From contig OZ316897.1 in the NCBI GenBank assembly GCA_973895155.1, forward strand, positions 13,888,001 through 13,952,000: a stretch of DNA of 64,000 nucleotides, read 5' to 3'. The position numbers were made by a program, and so were the translations under genes. Source of the stretch: Marsupella aquatica (lineage: Eukaryota > Marchantiophyta). Below the pieces are notes generated by a model. The model was not told where the DNA came from. It made no database searches and worked only from the letters and a program-made list of their open reading frames with translations. Of the stretch, positions 12,077 through 24,750 are shown in pieces; within the stretch, counting starts at the first letter, position 1; each line of letters opens with the position of its first letter.

Positions 12077-13880
12077 GTAATTACCCACAGTGATTTTATA
12101 GTTATGAGCACTATTTTATTTTCAGTAACTCGCTTTCATCGTTCCATAATCTTATATATCAGTCCATGGACGGTCTACAGTCTACACCAAAAGACACCAG
12201 GAGACCCGCCGCACAAACGAGATCACTGGCGAATCTATTCTAGGAATGGAACAAGAGTGGAACTGTGGACGACCTCACTTTGCTCAATGGAAATCCCCGC
12301 AAGCTCGAGGAGACGGCAGATACTACGGTAGTATTCAGCAGCTACTGCACTCTTGCGTCCAACAAAGGTGGAGAGCGCGAGAGAGAATGCCCTGGCTCAT
12401 AAATGATTCATAAATGGTAGTCTGTGATTAATTGAGGCGCCCATGATTAGTAACTCCCATAAATTGAGGGGAATGTTCATTCGTAGAGCATCGCAGAGAA
12501 ACACAAAACTGAGATCGCAGATCATTTGTTTTCTTTCTTTGCCTCCCTTTCAGAAAGGTATTGTTACGCAACTTTGAACTCACGACAGTCACAGATTAAA
12601 GGACTTATTGTGTCGCACATTCCGACCTTCAGTTTCCCCGAGATTCCGCGCAGTGCTTCTGGTTATGATTTAACTGATGGGTAGAATTGTGCTGCGCGGT
12701 TTGAAGGCACACTACGACACTGTTTGTCCCACGCGCGCACCTGCCAGGGCCCGTGAGTCCTCTGATCATCAGTCGTGCGCTCTTCAGTTCCAACGATCGC
12801 ATTCTGCGGTATGCTTTCACTTCCGCAACGTGGTAAAGTGAGTGCCCGGCCCAGCCTTGAACTGGACCGGTCCTGTCGCTTAGGTCCACCTTGTGGTTGC
12901 GATATGTCATGTTGCGCATTCAAAGGCAGAAAGTCTGAAGTCCTGCAACTCCGCAACTCCGCAATTCAAGGCACCACATTGACGAGCTGTAAGGAGTACA
13001 AGCCCGGCTGAATCCATGTCACACTTTGAGTGTTGATCCGCCCAGCCGCTGATCAAGGAGAGCCTGATTTGGCTTTAAGAATCTTTGAGCCAGTCACACT
13101 CGATCCTCTACTCTTCAGAATGATAATCACGTCGTCCCGGCCTTGCATTTAGGAAATCTAGATGGTGTCAACTACAGTCGTGGCCCAGGATTTAAGCTGG
13201 GATTCTTAGGCACCGAGCGCGCAACACTGAGGTTGATTGGCGAGACTTCGTTCGTAGGGGTCGGGCCATTCCACACGGCCCGGCTACCTGGTTGTGTTGG
13301 CGTTCCCAAGAAGGAAGAGGACCTTCCGAAATGGCCAAAGCTCACTCAGATTTCCAGACCACTGCAATCATCAGAATAGGATTACAATTGGTGTGACAGT
13401 CGGACTGTCGGAGTTACTAGGGATCAGTCAACGCTGGCGTGGGTCTGGGTTCGACGTTTTGGATCATTGATGTCGATATCAAAGCAGAAAAATGGACATT
13501 GATTTCCTTGTGTTGGCAAGTACAGTTTTCTCTCCCGCAGGAGTACCGCTAGTGAATCGAACAATGTCCTTGAGAGAACCTCACTGTTTGTGGTCGAGAT
13601 TACACTTGATCTTATGCAGACTATCCACGATTCATCATGATTGATTGTTATATTAGGCCGAGCTAGTTTGTCCTTTATCGAGGGCCTTGAAGATTTCTGT
13701 CCAAGTTTAAAAACTTTTACAGGAAATCTACAGTGATGCTGTCGGATCGCAGAAAGGTGACACACCAGGTGACACCCGGAAAAAGAGGACGGGTCCCTAA
13801 AAGTCAGTGTTTCTTGTAATAAAAGCATAATTATCTCAGTGCCAAAATCCAAAAGGCGGGAGACACTATCCAAAAAGGCA
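12077..13880. other. Intergenic, no gene supported
   Basis: Moderate GC. Several frames overlap on both strands at 12629-13011, and a 159-codon minus frame covers 13424-13903. None shows a domain I recognise, and the 159-codon frame ends in a motif shared with two other non-coding sites in the window. Confidence 0.4.
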
Positions 13881-13883
13881 GGT

Positions 13884-13915
13884 GACCCAATAAAGGGGGA
13901 CACAAGGGAAAACGC
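13884..13915 (-). repeat. Dispersed 'CCAATAAAGGGG' motif, copy 1
   Basis: ACCCAATAAAGGGGGACACA and the following 'agggaaaacgcaagacca' recur in similar form at about 22337 and 56897. On the minus strand the text runs '..CCCTTTATTGGGTC..', as in a retroelement 3' region. The function and family are inferred only from recurrence. Confidence 0.35.
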
Positions 13916-13995
13916 AAGACCAAAGGACTAAAAAGCCAGAGAGGCCCAGCTCCAACACAACTACATACCAAGAAAAACTAAGAACCTAAACGAAA

Positions 13996-14195
13996 ATGAA
14001 TTGTTTCTCAAATGCTTTCTGAAGCCTATGTCAGTGGCAAAAGTTGCCATTTGACTACATTCCAAGCAAAGTTCAAACTGAAAAGCATGGTAGAGCCCAG
14101 GGTAGAGCTTCAGGAAAATGAAGTGTTTCTCAAATGCTTTCTGAATTCTATGTCAGTGGCAAAAGTTGCCATTTGACTACATTCCAAGCAAAGTG
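13996..14195. repeat. Direct duplication of a 78-bp unit
   Basis: Two copies, about 13996-14073 and 14118-14195, share the string from 'aatgaa-tgtttctcaaatgc' through GTCAGTGGCAAAAGTTGCCA to 'ttccaagcaaagt', 122 bases apart. They are nearly identical, so the event is recent. Confidence 0.7.
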
Positions 14196-14702
14196 ATGGC
14201 TCCACATTTTTGACTGGATGAAGTCCAACTATGCTGACAATAAACCCAACTTAAGCAAGGTGCAATGTATAAACACTCCGAATGACATGAATATGGCTGA
14301 ATGATCTCTACAAAAGGGCACACAGGCAGGTCCGCATTTTAATGAATCAAAGGCAAGTTTCAACTTTATCTGGGAGTGGAAACTTCTGCAGGGATGACTT
14401 AACTGATTAGCACCCCCAGTCAGAACCAATTCCTCCTCACCATGTGCTCAGCACTTTTGGGGGCTAAAATTGCCCAAACTGAGTAGAATATAGTTATTAC
14501 TGAAGTTCATCCCAATCTTGAAAGCATACTTCTGCTTTTTTTAATGGTAGTGGGGAAGGAGACTTGCAACATGATGTTATGGGGAGAACGTTCATCATTT
14601 TTAATTATCTCGTAATTTACAGGGTTTCTGATGCCATGGAAGTGGTGCCCATTGTCCATGGTAAACAAGACAGGGCCACTCAGGTTTAGATGATATGTGG
14701 AA

Positions 14703-15188
14703 TAGGACTCCACTAGACTAAATTGCCCGTTGACCCTACTACCATAGATGTAGACTACCTCTTCACCAGGATGTGGGAAAGGGAGCACATGTAGTCGGCC
14801 ATGACAAGAATACACCGAAATTCCACAGAATTTAGAGAAGCGCTACTGGGAAGTGGGTGTAGATTGGGGTGTCTCTTGCTAGTTTTTGCCACTGGTGTCA
14901 TTTAATATATTATGGCACTCGTCCCTATAAACAAATTAGAAATTAAATCATGACCCTCCTTTCTTCCCCTTGTCCCCCACCATCTTTCCCCTTTCCTCTC
15001 TCTCCCCCTTCTCCCTCAAGTCTCCTCCCCTTCTTTTTTATTTCTTATTGAGATCCAATTATTACATGGAGTGCGACTCCCCACTAGCGTGATTGCCCTT
15101 TGACCCTATAACAGTAGACCTATCTGTTCACCAGAATATGGGAAAGGGAGCCAATGTCAATAGGCCATGACAAGAGCCAGTGCACCAA
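14703..15188. repeat. Two diverged copies of a 115-bp segment
   Basis: The segment at about 14703-14817 recurs at 15070-15188. Shared pieces in order are 'gactccac/cactag', 'attgccc-ttgaccctat', 'ttcaccag-atgtgggaaa', GGGAAAGGGAGC and GGCCATGACAAGA. A pyrimidine-rich stretch (about 14960-15040) lies between the copies. Confidence 0.5.
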
Positions 15189-17340
15189 ACATCCAAAGAA
15201 CATGGACAAGAGATAAAACTGTAGCTTGTCATGATCGAAGCCTTTTGGGGATGCCCATCTTTACCAGACCCACGAAGTATGAGTCAATAAATAGGTGCAA
15301 CTATTATTAAGGTCTCGATATAGGTAAAAGAACAATCAACTGTTCACAGCCATTAGTCTTACTGACATTAATTATGGTGAGGCAATTTCTTGACTTCATT
15401 CATGAATTAGTGTAACTGTATATGCACGCAAATCCTTGGCCCTAGAATCCATGAGTTAGTGTAGAAAGCCCTATTCCTTAGTGATACTAATTTCCCACTC
15501 GCACTAATCAGATATCCTACACTACTCATAGAGGTGAGGGCTGTAGGGTGTTTGAGAAGACATGGGAGAGAGTGGACTGCCATGCGCTTCCTCTCACTAG
15601 GTACGTGACCTAACCTTGTTTTGCACCAATGATGAAGTGGAATATGATTGTGTCATTCCTTTGTAATTTGCAAAAGCAGCTTCTAATCACTGCCATGTTC
15701 CTTAATTTGAAATCTAGCTTCAAAGAAGCCCAGTTGTATTTAATCAGGGGATGCTGAGAAACTATATATATAAACTTACCAAAGAATTCTTCACTAATAT
15801 GAAAACATTCAGTGATGGCATGGCAATAGTGGGACAGTCACCAAGTGTTAAGTACGTTTTGCTGCCATGTAAAATTCTCCAGCTCCACAATTTCAAATGC
15901 CAATTATTCAGATGGTCCAGGATTATGCCTTACACGCTAGTAGTCTTATTATTCTGTTTGGGTGACTCCTCAAAATTTGGACTTTGCAGGATATAGACTT
16001 ACTCAGGCTAATTTTGGAGTGACACTATTTACCTGTGGATAAAATACTAACTGGCTAATATTATTTTCGGTGTACAAACAAGAGCAATTCACAATGATTT
16101 GAGTATTATTTGTGTGGTTATTAAAATTTTAGGGTTGAGGGCCTATGAATCCATTTTTCAAAACTGAAAAGTGAACTGGTCATATTTCCTTACCAAAATC
16201 CAAGCGAACCTTGCAATGACCACCAAGCCGATTTGGGAAATCGAAATTCTACAATACAGATGGCTGGGCCATTTCGGCATGGAGATCCTTTCTGACTTCG
16301 AGTGATCCAAATGATATTAACTCATTCTAATTGTGTGGAACACTAAAGTGGATATAAGGCTCAATAATAGGGGCAGGAGTGTAAGTTTGTTGACTTATGC
16401 TTCAGTAAACGAGAACGTCCCCATGCGATTTCCCATCACAATTATATCGATATCCCAGTACATGCAAGTGTTTCCTGTTGGGCCACCGAAGACTATATCG
16501 CTCACCTTCCTCACAAGAGAGTGGCTCTGAGTCATCAGGGCAACCTTTAGCATCAGTGCTGGCGCCAGAGACATGTTTGTTCAGTGTCGAGAGCATTAAT
16601 TTGCTCAAAGACAAGAGAAAAACTGCTCTCATCGACAAGAAAACTGTTCCTAAGATTCTGAAACTAAACGGGCTACCGTGCACTGTTAGTATGCTTCACT
16701 TTAATGTTCTCTTCATGACATGTAGTACTGGGTACCCACTGACGATTCGGAGGCCTGAGTAGTAAAGGTGTGAATCAATCAAACCTGTTTTGGAATGGGA
16801 CGATGGCTCAGCGATTTTACGTACTCCATTATGAAATGTTCTGAAGTTCAATTATGGCTCTCTGGGACTTATCACAAAGTTAACGATTAACCTGAACTAC
16901 TACTTAATTGGTTTTTCGGACCTATTTCGAGATTCACTTCGCAATAAAGAAGTCCAGGAAAGCTGCATGGCTTGCGCAGCTGCCGTGCAGTCCACAATCA
17001 GCCAAACAGCTTACTTAGACTTAAAATCCGAATATTCGATATTGGTTTCAGCATTACAGAAATCTATTAATTTCAGAAGTCAGAGAAGTGATATTTGGAT
17101 GGCAGAGTCATCGACAAGACGGATTTGAAAATCTCTTTGATGATCTTCAATGAGTCAATTCTGCATGATTTAGATAGACTATTCTATCACATTGCGGGTC
17201 ATATTGTTGTTAATCTGATCGATGGCTTAACAAGGTCCTTAAAGGCAGCTGTTGAGTTTTCATTGTTTACCAGCTAGGATCATACAAACTTTTCTCGAAA
17301 GGTTTGAATTGTTTACAATCAAATCCATCGCATCAAAAGA
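15189..17340. other. Intergenic, no gene seen
   Basis: Frames at 15751-15996 and around 16333-16762 overlap on both strands and have no recognisable domain. No RNA gene was found. Confidence 0.4.
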
Positions 17341-17344
17341 CGAA

Positions 17345-17445
17345 ATTCAGTGAATCTAGGAACCAGGTGACAAAGGAGCTAGTCAATACACCAACTCAGT
17401 GAATCTAGGAACCAGGTCACAAAGGACCTAGTACTCAATACACCA
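17345..17445. repeat. 47-bp direct duplication
   Basis: TCAGTGAATCTAGGAACCAG followed by 'gt-acaaagga-ctagt' occurs twice, about 47 bases apart. Confidence 0.7.
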
Positions 17446-17817
17446 AATATCTGCCCACCAAACTTGCATGCCTTACACGCTGTTTTAGACAAATTCCGTT
17501 TGTAAAACTAGACAGCGACTACATTACAATAAGTATATACTTAACGTAATCTTGTCGAGAGGTGCTAACAACCAGGAGGTAAGCCATGACTATCTAGATC
17601 CTTAAAGGAGATGGTTGATCAGGCAACCACACCTCCAGAACACGAGATGCCCATACATAGGCAATCTGAATCACAGCTTTACCGATTCGCTCGTAAAAAA
17701 CACAATCATACTGTCAGCTCAGTTGACAGATTTTCCAACAGGACCGAATGTTGAAGTAGAAGAAAGCCAGTACTGATTTGAGTCTATGAGTAAACCAACT
17801 GTGCAATCATGTTGCGA

Positions 17818-17945
17818 AGAATGTTGGTCCATACTGTTATCCAAACTCTCCCAAATCTTGTCAGTTTGTTTCTTCAGCTGAGTGCAGCACTGTTATCCAA
17901 ACTCTCCCAAATCTTGTCAGTTGTTTCTTCAGCCGAGTGCAGCTC
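17818..17945. repeat. 58-bp direct duplication
   Basis: ACTGTTATCCAAACTCTCCC followed by 'aaatcttgtcag' and 'gtttcttcagc-gagtgcagc' occurs twice in tandem, nearly identical. Confidence 0.7.
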
Positions 17946-19339
17946 GCAAAAAGCAGTCGGAACGGTCAGTCACTTAGAAAGAGCATGGGTAGACTTATAA
18001 ACAACTAGATGAAACCAGGGTTTATTTTTATCTTTAGTTTCTGAGTAGTATGTGCGTACTGTATTGCACTGGCTTTCAAAGTGCACACATTGATTCAATG
18101 CGGAAGACATCGAATCTTCTTCACTTATGACATGCAGAAAGGAGCTTGGTCACCAGCACCCCAACGAGTAAATGTAGCACCATTCTGTACGTCCCAGATA
18201 GTGAAATTCTTAACAGTAAGGAAAACAGTGTTTCGTACAGACAAGCATATTGTCTGCAGCAAAACAGACCTTCAATTCCTGAACCGATTTGATTGCCGTG
18301 TCAGGCAGGAAAATATTAAACAAGTTGGCTTGATCTTTCGGACAAGCCATGACCCCAATTAATTAAGAACATGGATAAATTAACCACCCACGATAGAATT
18401 TTATCCAAAACGCGGTCGGTAGAAGATAAGCACGGGCTTGGCTGTACGCTGATTTTCCATGGACATTAAAAATATTCTTCCAGGCAAAAGAAGAAGAAGA
18501 AGAAGAGCAGTATCGATGTCGAACACCAGGTAACCTTCACTTATAAATAATAAATAATCATAAAGTGCTCAGAATTAATATACACCATGCATGCATATGT
18601 GATGATCACTGTTATTGCCCTCCAGCCTTTATTAGTGTACTTACTGGCCGAACAGACATCTCGTTCAAGCCAGTACTGAAGTCTGTGAGGGAATTAATGA
18701 GAACTGGAAAATTAGACTTTGAATGTTAAATGTATACAACACTGGAAAGGTGGCCACTTGTATCATTCCGCTACATTAACCCGCACCCAGTCAAGACTAC
18801 TGTGCTGCCACTGCAGAAGGTTCTGAAATCTAATAAACAACTTTGTTGGAATCCTCTCTTAGTCTGGAGGAAGAGTGCGTCAGCAGCCTAACTTCAACAA
18901 GAATCCAGATGCAATCCAAATTTCAATTTAGCATTTATATGAGCTTTTACTGAAATTCTTGGCTTCTTAGCCGGTGCAATCCAGACAAGACGCTACCAAG
19001 GGGGTCAAAACCTTTTGGGCTACATATTGAAACTATGGTCATTAGTACCTTACTACATATAGAAATTGCTTTGCACTGTACTGAACCCTCGGAAGAACAC
19101 TGTCTGGAAACACGAAAACTTGCGAGATGAAGTGGAATAGAGCCAAAGCAGGATTTCCAAAAGCAACGTTTGAAGATTCACTTCGATGGATAGGAATCGA
19201 AAAAGCTGCGTGCTTACAATTTACTCCACGACAATAAGTTCAATCTCTAGCGGTCTTCAGCAGCGGGCCCGGTAAAGGCAGTGTCAGCTCCGCGTACGTT
19301 GGGAGCAGCTTTGTACGTACAGTCGTACGTATCAACTGT
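17946..19339. other. Intergenic, no gene seen
   Basis: A 93-codon plus frame at 18081-18362 has no recognisable domain. A GAA trinucleotide run lies near 18488-18505. Confidence 0.4.
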
Positions 19340-19888
19340 TTATTCTTTAGCAGCTGACCCCTCACTGTTCACTGTTTTCAAACGGACTCCACTATTGCCG
19401 AAATGAATGGTAAAATAGAGGTCGCCACGACCAGCTTTCATTATCGGTACTAGGAACGCGCGCATGTCAATAGTATACCCGTTGTCAGAGTTGCCGGACC
19501 CCTTGCTTATCCAAAATATGCCTTTCCACTTATTAAATGAGCTGTTGGGCTCAAACCTCAACTCAGGAGGTTTGAGCACCTGCGGGAGCACCGGTGATTT
19601 CTAAATTTGTTATGTGGCCCTGTTTTCCTGTGCTTCATGGATAGCTTCCATCCCTCCGTTTTTGGTTTCTCGATCTACGCACGAGAAGAGCGTTCCCGCC
19701 AGAGACTTACAAAGTAACATCTACTTCTACTGTAGATCAAGGGGTCGACCTGGTTGCAGTTGTTGGTTTTCTGCTCACACGCTTTTGTCGAACTCGGCAG
19801 CACCCAGATACGCATGCAAGAGTCTACTCTGGTGCCACTGCACAGTGAGGGTGGCGCTCAACTCCAACTCCTCGCTAGCAACCAACAA
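19340..19888 (-). other. Two coding-like blocks, possible exons of an unknown gene
   Basis: On the minus strand, 19340-19588 is an open frame that follows a good acceptor (CCCGCAG, just above 19588) and ends at TAA. Its predicted residues include PPELRFEPNSS, NKWKGIFWISKG and GDLYFTIHFGNSG. A second open stretch, about 19775-19888, includes ELSATLTVQWHQSRL and AYLGAAEFDKS. A GT at its end could join it in phase to the first. Alternating beta-like patterns give a loose resemblance to extracellular domains of pentameric ligand-gated channels, but I cannot establish it. No upstream start exon was found. This may be a gene fragment or chance. Confidence 0.2.
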
Positions 19889-20378
19889 TCACCAGTTGCT
19901 CGCAGTGTTGTGGCCATGTGATGGAAGCTGGCTGGTATTAAGCGAGCGTTTGAGTACCAAAGTAAGTTGCCAACAGAAAAGCTTGGAATTCTGCCCAAGT
20001 AGCCTGGCGCGCATCATATGCCGTGGCCCGGGATGAGCAGCAACGCCTTGCAATTCATTCAGCGTGTATAAAACTAATTACCTGCTCCTGTAGTTCTCCC
20101 GAAAAAAAAAACAATGCAGTATTATATTTCCATATTAATAATATATGACAGAATGTCTGCATGAATGCCCACAGTAAGCAAAGTGACCCAGATCCCAGTC
20201 CTGCGCCTACGCACATGCAGATGCAAATGCTGTATTATAGCCGAGACATCGCAAAGCTTGAGAGCTAAGCTTGTCACGAGGTTGCCTGATGTTGTTCAAC
20301 AAGAGTGTCATATCTTGGTCATGGGTCCCCTCTTCTCAGCACCTGCTTTTCACTCCACAGCAGCGGCCTCCTTGCATG

Positions 20379-20427
20379 GTGGGGTGGGGTGGGGAATCAG
20401 GAATGGGAGGGAGGAGGGAGGAGGGCC
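20379..20427 (+). other. G-quadruplex-type G-rich tract
   Basis: GGGGTGGGGTGGGGAATCAG is followed within a few bases by GGGAGGGAGGAGGG, giving more than four G-runs of three or more with short loops. The motif satisfies the usual intramolecular G-quadruplex pattern. No adjacent gene explains it. Confidence 0.5.
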
Positions 20428-20509
20428 ACGAGATTCTATCATGTTCTGAACAGTGCGCTGACCCCCTTCGGAACCGTGAGTTGCGGAGTCCTGCTGTCGA
20501 GAATGAAGA

Positions 20510-20850
20510 CAATATCCCCTCTCTTGTCAAATCAGACAATCAGTTTTCAGACAATCTCCCCTCTTTATCAACTCAGACAAACAGTTCCCAGACGATCTCC
20601 CCTCTTTGTCAACTCATCAGACAATCAGTGTTCGATGAAATTGAAAGGAGAGTGTTGTCTTGTGTGACTGTTTGTGATCTTCAGTTCCAGACCATGTTTC
20701 TCCCCCAAACATTTGAAATTGTAATGAGAACCTTGACTTCTCAGACCATGTACGTTCTTCCCCCAAGCTCATAAAATTGAAAGGAGAACCTCGTCTTTGT
20801 GACTGACTGTTGTAAGTTTATCTTTATTTTCAGACCATGTTTTCCCCCAA
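20510..20850. repeat. Nested short tandem duplications
   Basis: A 50-bp unit with 'caga-aatctcccctctttgtcaa' occurs about three times between 20510 and 20635. Downstream, a unit containing 'aaattgaaaggaga-..tgtgtgac' and 'cagaccatgtttctccccc' is repeated about 120 bases apart up to 20850. The overlapping plus frames (20165-20774) arise from these repeats. Confidence 0.5.
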
Positions 20851-23240
20851 TCTACATGGATTCAGAAAACTGGATTTGCAAGAATGCCCGGGTTTAGAAA
20901 ACTTTGCTGGCCAATAGTTTTTGGATGTGGGAAGAATGTCCGTCCTTGGATGGGGTGTCCTGGCGGTTTTAGGGTTCACAAGCTTGGTTCATCCATGGCA
21001 TCTTTCGTGTTTTCTCCCAAACTGCAATAGTTGATAATCAACAGTAATACCGGATAATTGTCACAATTTATATAATAATTGACAATCAAATTTTACCATT
21101 CATGACCATTGACCCTAACTTGTCTGGCAACAAAAACAATTCATGATTATTTGAACTATGTTTGTGAGTAGGGACTAGCATAGTGAGTAGGGACTAGCAT
21201 AGGGAGTCTGGTATAGCATAGGGAGTCTGGTACAGGAGCCCTTCCTGAGCAGCGTTAGCAGGGGTATTCAATGCATAGGCATGGGTACTCAGGCTAGTCA
21301 AGGCTAGTCAACATAGTCAACAGTCATATTGACAGAGTAGTATTGCTGAGTTTGGCAGCCAACAGTACGTGCTGTGTAAAATAATAATTGCAGATAGAAA
21401 CATTATACTCCCTTGTCAATCCCAAATTGCACTTCATACCTAAGAGAGAGGTTCAAAATTCCAAAATTTGTCCTCTCATTAGTGAGATGCTCGGTGCAGC
21501 TAATACTTTATTCTTTGCTTTTTAGGGGAAACCAAGCCCCAGTGAAGGGAAAACCCAAAGAATATTTTTACAATCTGTGGCACGAATATATACTGTGGGG
21601 GAATTCATTACTTTTCACCGATAGAATAGTAACGTGAATTGCCAAAAGAGTGTGGCGCACCCTCTATGTTCTACTGTTGTAACTTTTCTCTTGTTCTTTC
21701 TTTTGTGTGGAATCGAGCCACTGAAGTACCTATTGTGTCTAGTACTCCAAGGTAATGTTCTCTTTGTCCAACTTTGAATTTGATACCGAGCAATGCAAGC
21801 AATACATCCGACCTCCCTTTTCATCCACAGAAAATAAATGTTTCAATTGAAATGGACTTTGAATTTTGCGCCTTGCTATCCTTTCCATCCATTGCAAAGA
21901 TTATTCTCACATAGTAGTACTGGAGCTGCTGAAAATAGCAATAAAGAGCTATGGATGACATACTTGTAGAGAATTTACCACTAATGGAAAGCATTGGAAA
22001 TTTCACAGTTGCATAGGGAGTCACTCCAAAATATTCTTAAAGTAAATGAAGTACATGAATAATACCCAAGGACCAAGCAAGCCACACAGCAAAGTATTTT
22101 GAGAAGCCTTCAGCTCTCCAGAAAGTCAGATAAATAAGATAAAATTAATGTCCAATTCAACCTGCACTTTATTCAAGTATGTTGCCCTAACAATGAAAAG
22201 TAATAACCATTTGAGTCGGGCCTAATGATCTAGCTCAGATAACCAAGGCTCTGGACCTGGCATTGAAATATATTTGGCACACTGCGAAGGACAAAAAGTG
22301 CTGAACCAGGAGGGAGTATCCCAAGGCAAGAGAACCAATAAAGGGGAGCAAAATAAGTGACAGTCCCCAAGAAGACCAAAGAGGCAAAAATGCCAAAAGC
22401 CCTGTACAAGGGCAAGAGTACTAAAACCCTACTAAGCAGTAAACTGAAAAGTCTGGTAAAATAACAGAGTAACTTAGGTAAAAGGGTCACAAAAAGGAGT
22501 ATATGTAGAGACTATAAAAGTAAGAGCTTCAGCCCTCCAAAGAATAGTGAATATCTGACCCCATGTAGTGGTAGAGACCCCCATTATCTAAAGAAGATGA
22601 TGAAGACAACAACTGGGAGGGCCCCCTCCACACAAGAGACTACAGATACTGAAAGAAAACAAGGGAAGATAGGGTGAAGAGCCCCAAATACCTTCAAAGC
22701 ATAGGGGAGAGTAGGGGAGAGTAGGGGAGAGTCATCCCTGTACATGCATAGGGGTATAGAGTATGCAGTGGAGGGTCAGGTCCATGCATATGCTCAAACA
22801 TCAAAATATGGTAATATACCTTGTGCACTCATTAATTTGAAAATAATAATGAGATATATGAGTGATGTCATATTCTGATGTGCAATTACCCCTCAAACTG
22901 TGCTCATGTCTGAATTCAACCCTTCATCCAAACCTCGTCATTCTCCAGGGGCAAGGCCATGTAATCATGTTGGGTATAAGTGCTTCATGGTCCATGCGGA
23001 TCCTTCCCATGTGGGTGCCTTCAGGGCATTGGCCTATATATATATGAAACTGCTGCAAATTAAAGAGAAAGGTCTACAGGAACTCTTCCCACAATTATGA
23101 ACTGTTCCTCACTGAAATTGGATATATAATTATACCAAGGTTCAATGACACCTAACTGGCCCTAATACGTGTGCACACAGGAAGGGCTCCCCATACTCAC
23201 AACGATAGTCTTAATATGGGGCACTTGAAACAAAAGAGAA
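20851..23240. other. Intergenic with short tandem repeats
   Basis: Short repeats are visible: GAGTAGGGACTAGCATAG and 'catagggagtctggta' twice each at 21165-21240, and GTAGGGGAGA three times near 22709-22735. A copy of the dispersed CCAATAAAGGGG motif lies at about 22337. No coding exon is supported. Confidence 0.45.
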
Positions 23241-23244
23241 TTTC

Positions 23245-23690
23245 CAGTTGACACCTCTTGTTACATCAGTTTGCACCGAAAGGCTGTCTATGCTAGCGAA
23301 GGAGGGTGTAGGGTTTACATTTTGCACTTGAGTAGGGGAATAAGAGGGTTTAGTGATGACAGTCGACATCTCGTCTTACATCAGTTTGAACGGAAATTCT
23401 GCCTATGACAGCACTTCAAAAGAGGTTTTTACAGTTTACACCTCGTCTTACGTCAGTTTGCACTGAAATTCTGTCTTTGAGAGCACTGCGAAAGAGGGTT
23501 TGCAGTTTGAAGCTTACACCTCCGCTTACATCTGCTTGCACAGAAAGTCTGTCGATGGGAAAGAGGGTTTACAGTTTACGCCTCTTCTTACATCAGTTTG
23601 CGTTGAAAATGTGTCTATGGGAAAGAGGGTTTACAGTATACACCTCTTCTTACATCAGTTTTCTCGGAAAGTCTGTCTCTGGAAGCACTT
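23245..23690. repeat. Minisatellite, six copies of a 60-115 bp unit
   Basis: Units begin near 23252, 23367, 23440, 23517, 23580 and 23641. Each starts with a form of CACCTCTTCTTACATCAGTT followed by 'tgc-c-gaaa-tctgtct' and ends with 'aagagggtttacagtt'. The array ends about 140 bases before the start codon of the small gene at 23834, so it lies in its promoter or 5' untranslated region. Confidence 0.75.
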
Positions 23691-23833
23691 GAAGTCTTGG
23701 ACATGAAATCGTAGAGCATTCAATCACTCGGTCGTTCATTCAATCATTCATTCCTCTTCAGGATTCGTATCACTGTGGCGGTGTTGATTGCTTAGCGAAT
23801 CCTGCGATCGACCGACTGACCCACAAAAAAGTC

Positions 23834-24750
23834 ATGGAGTTGGAGTCCGCCGATCAGGAGAAAATGAGGGTCGTGCAAGCAGAAGTCAAGCGCATGAAAC
23901 TGCTGCCCGCCTCCAGTGCGTACGCCATCCACCGACTGCGGGTGCTCAACAAGATGACGCAAATACTGTCGGTGGCGCCTGAGGTACGGTGTTTTGGGCA
24001 TCGAATAATGTGCTGCATACTCTCTCGCTACTTTCTGGAATTCTTTTCTGAATGACGATTGTGTAGTCAGCTGTTTTCACGAACGATGCATGTCTCTCTG
24101 TTGGCTTACATTATTTCACCAACGTGACTCCCGTTGCTGGCTTGAGATGCGTCAATTAGGGTATCCATCTTTGGTTGTTTAGGGTTTTTCTCCTCTGTAA
24201 ATCCTAGGCCTTTTTTCTTCGATGACTTGGCACTGACGATGTGTCTAATCTCGAGACCCAAGAAAGTCGTAGACAGTACGTATGGCAATTTTCATATGAC
24301 TGCCAGTGTATCGCTGATTTTCAAACCTACGTTTTCCCAATCGAAATCTGTGGGCACGTCGATGTGGTAATCATGAAATGTAATGGGGACAAGTTGAGGT
24401 TTATTTACATGAAGAAATTAATACCCTTCTGACAACATTGTTTTAGGTGAGTTGGTACCCCTAATTGTTTTCAAGCCCTGCTGTTGGATCCCAAACACAC
24501 TGTTTCTTCGTTTTTGTTCACTCTCCCCGAATAATAATACTGATTGAATTAGGCTCAATTGTCAACCAGATGTCTCGTCAGAAAACCGGGTCGGAATTAT
24601 GAACCCTCGTTTCTTTATTAGATTTGAGGTAGAACTATGGACTGGGATCGCTTGCCACAGGACTCATTTTGTACGATTCTGGATTTGCAGAAGAGGAGTA
24701 AAGTTGAACTGGACGAATTGGAACAATTGTTTGCTGGACTGTCCTTCTAA
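23834..24750 (+). CDS. Small conserved-looking protein, 69 aa, two exons
   Basis: Exon 1 (23834-23983) encodes 50 residues, starting at an ATG and ending at GAG before a GTACGG donor. Exon 2 (24691-24750) follows a TTTGCAG acceptor, continues in phase 0 and ends at TAA. Its 19 residues are KRSKVELDELEQLFAGLSF. The intron is 707 bp. The product is a short helical, charged protein with MKLLPASSAYAIHRLRVLNK in the middle and an acidic LDELEQLFAGLS tail. This pattern recalls small uncharacterised plant proteins ending in an E-rich segment plus LFAGLSL, but I cannot name it. No signal peptide or membrane segment is visible. An additional small exon inside the intron cannot be excluded. Confidence 0.6.

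Noticed and set aside
13424-13903. 159-codon minus-strand frame
   Set aside because: No domain, no splice context, and its start lies in a dispersed non-coding motif shared with two other sites.
13996-14195. Paired copies as LTRs of a retrotransposon
   Set aside because: Only 78 bp, 122 bases apart and with no internal gag-pol sequence; a plain tandem duplication fits better.
20165-20774. Overlapping plus-strand frames up to 167 codons
   Set aside because: They run through a G-rich tract and short tandem duplications in two frames at once.
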